Of a stretch of 22,662 nucleotides of DNA, positions 20,287 to 22,662 are shown piece after piece. Below the pieces are notes generated by a model. The model ran no database searches. It saw nothing but the letters and a program-made list of their open reading frames with translations, and was not told the origin of the DNA. This stretch comes from a virus. The stretch covers positions 1 through 22,662 of the IMG/VR virus record IMGVR_UViG_3300032462_000097; one strand, 5' to 3'. Each line of letters starts with the position of its first letter. Positions within the stretch are counted from its first letter, which is position 1. A program made the position numbers and the translations under genes.

Positions 20287-21342
20287 ATGAAAGGAGATTA
20301 CCCCGATGATAATTTTACAGAAACAGACGTCCTCAGATGTCTTGAACAACAAGGATTGCAATATAAAAACGGCCAGAGGTATATCCTCAGCCAGTGTCCA
20401 CTGCACGATGACGCAAGTCCCTCGGCGCAGATATTCAAGGATGATTGGTTCGTTCTCTGCCATGCGAATTGTGAGGGTGGGAGATTCCATATCACCAAAG
20501 CGTTCCCCGAACTACGGAACTCTCAAAGAGGTGGGGAAGGTTCAGGAGTTTATTCTAGTAGATCCCCGATCATTTCTAAGGCCAATAAAGTGATTACCTA
20601 CAAAACATTCGACCAGATGGCGTACTGGAAGACATTGCCACTGATTCCTAGGACTCACCAATTCAAGAGTATTCCTTTGGAGGTTCTTGACGATCTTGGT
20701 TGGCGCTGGGTAGCTGAAAAGAAAAGTTACTACCTACCCTATTTCAACATGTACAAAACTCAAATACCCTTCAGCCAGCTCAGGCACTTGGAGGGGGATC
20801 GCCGTTTCACATTCTTAAAAGATGCTAAACCAATTGCCTATGGCCTCTGGAACTTAGACAATCCTAAGCTGTTTATTGTGGAGGGCGCAAGTGATTGTGC
20901 AGTCATGCAAACGTGTGGAGTGCCATGGATAGGCATGCCAAGTGCATCGTCAGGAGCCATATTAAGCGGTCTGGCGGGTTATTGTAAGAAAAACGATATA
21001 GTACTGGTATTTGCTGGTGACAACGACTCAGCAGGCTTAGGATTGCTTAAAAGCATTGAAGGAATTGTCCCATATCGCATTAAGCAACCACGAGCACCTT
21101 ACAAAGATTGGGGAGACATGTACGAAGCCGAGGGCATAGAGTCTGTTCGTGACTATTGTTTTTCAGAATTATTTGGAGTAGTTCCAGAAGTAGAAATATT
21201 AAAAGTTGAAGAAGTTGAAAATAATAAGCCAATGACATTGTTTAATCAGGCTATGGAGGTATTCCCTGGCAGTAAAGAATTAAAGATTGTTGATGCAACA
21301 AACAGTAAGGAGCAATTTGATGCACCAACAGTACTATTTTAA
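20287..21342 (+). CDS. DNA primase, zinc-binding plus TOPRIM (351 aa)
   Basis: It synthesises RNA primers for replication. An N-terminal zinc site is seen in CPLHDD (C37, H40) and CHANC (C58, C62), similar to the CHC2 class. The TOPRIM domain has FIVEGASDCAVM (Glu199) and VFAGDNDSAG (D245, D247), with KDWGDMY after it. The C-terminus from about 300 is divergent and may contact helicase. The ATG at 20287 follows the helicase stop by 3 bases and lacks a good ribosome site. AAAGGAG occurs inside codons 2-4 and would instead suit an ATG at 20306, which opens a 95-residue frame that I reject. Confidence 0.88.
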   Translation: MKGDYPDDNFTETDVLRCLEQQGLQYKNGQRYILSQCPLHDDASPSAQIFKDDWFVLCHANCEGGRFHITKAFPELRNSQRGGEGSGVYSSRSPIISKANKVITYKTFDQMAYWKTLPLIPRTHQFKSIPLEVLDDLGWRWVAEKKSYYLPYFNMYKTQIPFSQLRHLEGDRRFTFLKDAKPIAYGLWNLDNPKLFIVEGASDCAVMQTCGVPWIGMPSASSGAILSGLAGYCKKNDIVLVFAGDNDSAGLGLLKSIEGIVPYRIKQPRAPYKDWGDMYEAEGIESVRDYCFSELFGVVPEVEILKVEEVENNKPMTLFNQAMEVFPGSKELKIVDATNSKEQFDAPTVLF

Positions 21343-21370
21343 CTTATGCACAAGTGTTTCAATAATCCAC

Positions 21371-21399
21371 TTGACATATGTCCTATGGTTTGATAATGT
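21371..21399 (+). promoter_or_regulatory. Early promoter P2 (sigma-70 type, twin of P1)
   Basis: TTGACA (21371-21376), a 17-base spacer and TAATGT (21394-21399) precede the gene at 21424 with a short leader. The spacer contains CCTATGGTTTG, matching that of the promoter at 15246 so closely that a shared regulator or host-factor requirement is likely. Confidence 0.8.
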
Positions 21400-21423
21400 A
21401 AAAGGAATGAAGTAAGGAGCATT

Positions 21424-21786
21424 ATGAAAGAAAATATAAGTGACCTAATAGATCCGAAAGCATACAAAGATCCTAAATTCAAGAAAGGATTAGTTCTGAA
21501 GTTTTCGGAAGCTACTATTCGTATAACGCGGGTAGATCGTAAAAACGAAAAGACTTGGGGCGAGCATATAAAATTAGTAAATAATAATAAAGGCTTCAGC
21601 CATTACGAGCATCACCTTGATTCTACATCCGATATGTTAAAAGAATATGGCGTACCGTACTGTTCCGACTGTGAGATACCAGTCAGTGAAATGGCAAATA
21701 ATGTCGGCCACAAAAAGGCTCAAGACAGAGAGGATGCTAGATTAAGTGATGGAACAATTATCGAGGATGAGGAACAAATAGCATGA
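21424..21786 (+). CDS. Unknown early protein with acidic tail (120 aa)
   Basis: AAGGAG lies 4 bases before the ATG and the gene starts about 20 bases after the predicted transcription start. The product begins MKENISDLIDPKAYKDPKFK, contains beta strands (KGLVLKFSEATIRITRVDRK) and a CSDCEI pair (one Cys-x2-Cys) that could help bind metal, and ends in an acidic stretch (LSDGTIIEDEEQIA). The stop overlaps the next start (ATGA). No family is recognised. Confidence 0.7.
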   Translation: MKENISDLIDPKAYKDPKFKKGLVLKFSEATIRITRVDRKNEKTWGEHIKLVNNNKGFSHYEHHLDSTSDMLKEYGVPYCSDCEIPVSEMANNVGHKKAQDREDARLSDGTIIEDEEQIA

Positions 21787-22004
21787 GTACACTAGACGAA
21801 ATTAAAGAAGATTTAATCAACCTAAGAGATGACGCACCAGTATACCCACTCTGGACTATTGGAGATATTAAGGCTCTCGTAGCAGAAGCAAGGATTGATG
21901 AAGTTCATCTAGCTATATCAGATTTCCATGTAGTAACTAGAACTAAAGACAATTACCTAACTTTCCTAAAGGGTCGCCTAAAGCAACTCATGGAGAACAA
22001 ATAG
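21783..22004 (+). CDS. Small protein, paralogue A of a duplicated pair (73 aa)
   Basis: The product begins MSTLDEIKEDLINLRDDAPV, has a central helix IKALVAEARIDEVHLAISDF and ends YLTFLKGRLKQLMENK. It shares the LDxI start, the I(K/E)ALxxEARIDE block and the final (L/Y)xGxLxxRLxxLxE(K/N)K pattern with the 88-residue gene at 22181, so the two derive from a duplication. The start is in the repeated ACAAATAGCATGAG junction. It is probably all-helical. The function is unknown. Confidence 0.7.
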   Translation: MSTLDEIKEDLINLRDDAPVYPLWTIGDIKALVAEARIDEVHLAISDFHVVTRTKDNYLTFLKGRLKQLMENK

Positions 22005-22005
22005 C

Positions 22006-22179
22006 ATGAGTGAATACCCAAACTTTAGATGGTGGCAGTTCATAAAGAAACGTAGGTTTGCAAAAAGCATGAGTTATTTTAGTTCTGGTGAAAGAGTAAA
22101 AATAACTAACGGTACTAAGTTTACCGATGACTTAACAATAGATGCCTGGATAAAGCCCAAACTCAAGGAGGACAAATAG
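22006..22179 (+). CDS. Small basic/aromatic protein (57 aa)
   Basis: This gene lies between the two paralogues and starts in the second copy of the ACAAATAGCATGAG junction. The product is MSEYPNFRWWQFIKKRRFAK, then SMSYFSSGERVKITNGTKFT and DDLTIDAWIKPKLKEDK. Its N-terminus is rich in Trp, Arg and Lys; the middle looks like a small SH3-like beta piece. It could bind nucleic acid or membranes; this is not established. Confidence 0.6.
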   Translation: MSEYPNFRWWQFIKKRRFAKSMSYFSSGERVKITNGTKFTDDLTIDAWIKPKLKEDK

Positions 22180-22180
22180 C

Positions 22181-22447
22181 ATGAGAACACTAGACAAAAT
22201 ACTTGAACAAGCATTTACGGACGGGCAGAGCGACACCATGTGGCAAAATGAAAGACACATTGAGATATTTGCTACCGCTAAAGCAGAAATCGAAGCTCTC
22301 ATAACAGAAGCACGGATAGATGAGCTAATAAAATTCGTGGAAACACTTGGGGAGCAAGACCCCTATGAACCACTTGGAGGTACACCTAGGCAATATGTTG
22401 AGGGCAAACTTAATGACCGCCTAGCCGAACTTAAGGAGAAAAAATGA
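22181..22447 (+). CDS. Small protein, paralogue B of a duplicated pair (88 aa)
   Basis: AAGGAGG lies 9 bases before the ATG and the third ACAAATAGCATGAG junction contains the start. The product begins MRTLDKILEQAFTDGQSDTM, contains IEALITEARIDELIKFVETL and ends YVEGKLNDRLAELKEKK. It is longer than the paralogue at 21783 by about 15 residues in the middle (WQNERHIEIFATAKAE). It is predicted to be helical and acidic. The stop overlaps the next start by 4 bases. Confidence 0.7.
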   Translation: MRTLDKILEQAFTDGQSDTMWQNERHIEIFATAKAEIEALITEARIDELIKFVETLGEQDPYEPLGGTPRQYVEGKLNDRLAELKEKK

Positions 22448-22563
22448 GCAACAATAAAGACTTAAACGCCAGTATAAAGATGATGTTTACCTTAGTCATA
22501 GGACTTACAATAATGTTCTTTATGGCTGTGGGTGGGCTAATAGTCTGGGTGATAGTGAAATGA
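22444..22563 (+). CDS. Small single-span membrane peptide (39 aa)
   Basis: The ATG overlaps the previous stop (ATGA), with GGAG about 6 bases upstream. The product is MSNNKDLNASIKMMFTLVIG, then LTIMFFMAVGGLIVWVIVK: a polar N-terminus and about 25 hydrophobic residues forming one membrane helix. The TGA overlaps the next start. It is a candidate holin-like or host-membrane peptide, but too short to say. Confidence 0.55.
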   Translation: MSNNKDLNASIKMMFTLVIGLTIMFFMAVGGLIVWVIVK

Positions 22564-22662
22564 GTGATAAGACTATATCCGAGAAGATTAGACAAAAAAA
22601 GCATGCAATAGCAATGTATAAGTATGACGTTTGGGGTGGTAGTGCTTGGGGCAATGTCCAAA
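22560..22662 (+). CDS. Small protein cut by the right window edge (partial, 34 aa visible)
   Basis: The frame starts at ATG 22560-22562 inside the previous stop (ATGA) and stays open to the edge. The visible product is MSDKTISEKIRQKKHAIAMY, then KYDVWGGSAWGNVQ. It has a basic helix followed by an aromatic, glycine-containing turn. No family can be given from this fragment. Confidence 0.5.
   Translation, partial: MSDKTISEKIRQKKHAIAMYKYDVWGGSAWGNVQ

Noticed and set aside
20306-20593. 95-residue frame with AAAGGAG at good distance from its ATG
   Set aside because: It lies fully inside the primase zinc-site region in another frame, has random composition, and the primase frame carries clear motifs. 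The ribosome-like signal is probably codon coincidence, or helps the primase indirectly.

Overview
This window is part of a tailed double-stranded DNA bacteriophage genome (Caudoviricetes) or a prophage. It carries a large terminase with an intein, a P22-type portal, a scaffold-like protein, an HK97-fold-like capsid protein, tail or fibre proteins and a phage replication set. I see no integrase, no clear repressor, no tRNA, no rRNA and no DNA polymerase, so lifestyle and host cannot be decided here. TAA, TAG and TGA all end genes, so the standard bacterial code applies. The DNA is AT-rich and most genes have AAGGAG-type ribosome binding sites.

Layout. From about 15.08 kb leftwards, everything is on the minus strand and forms the packaging, head and tail block. 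In transcription order it holds a small DNA-binding protein that may be the small terminase (15077-14697), a 600-base non-coding region with arrays of the 10-mer TTAGCGTAAA, a 50-residue gene, a RecA-type recombinase with an N-terminal zinc-finger-like segment, a ribbon-helix-helix-like protein, the terminase large subunit with a 330-residue intein, the portal, a 133-residue protein, the scaffold candidate, the major capsid protein, a 138-residue protein, a small abundant-type head or decoration candidate, a coiled-coil/poly-glycine protein, a 74-residue protein, a beta-helix tail protein of 820 residues, a BppU-like 114-residue protein, and a collagen-repeat fibre protein cut by the left edge.

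From about 15.25 kb rightwards, everything is on the plus strand and looks like the early/replication block. A consensus sigma-70 promoter and a structured leader are followed by tightly overlapping tiny genes (22 to 104 residues), an SF2 helicase, a helix-turn-helix-like protein, a membrane peptide, a DnaD-like helicase-loader candidate, a RecA-fold replicative helicase and a zinc-binding TOPRIM primase. A second promoter, almost identical to the first including its spacer, starts a further run of small genes that continues past the right edge.

The most interesting parts are non-coding. (1) The bipartite, oppositely oriented TTAGCGTAAA arrays at 14103-14696, around an AT-rich and C-rich core, look like a replication origin or a packaging site. 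(2) Two genes have an extended -10 box (TGnTATAAT) exactly 6 bases before their ATG and no ribosome binding site, which suggests leaderless mRNAs. (3) Two early promoters share 24 of 29 positions. (4) A compact RNA hairpin with a GAAA loop sits in front of the decoration-protein candidate.
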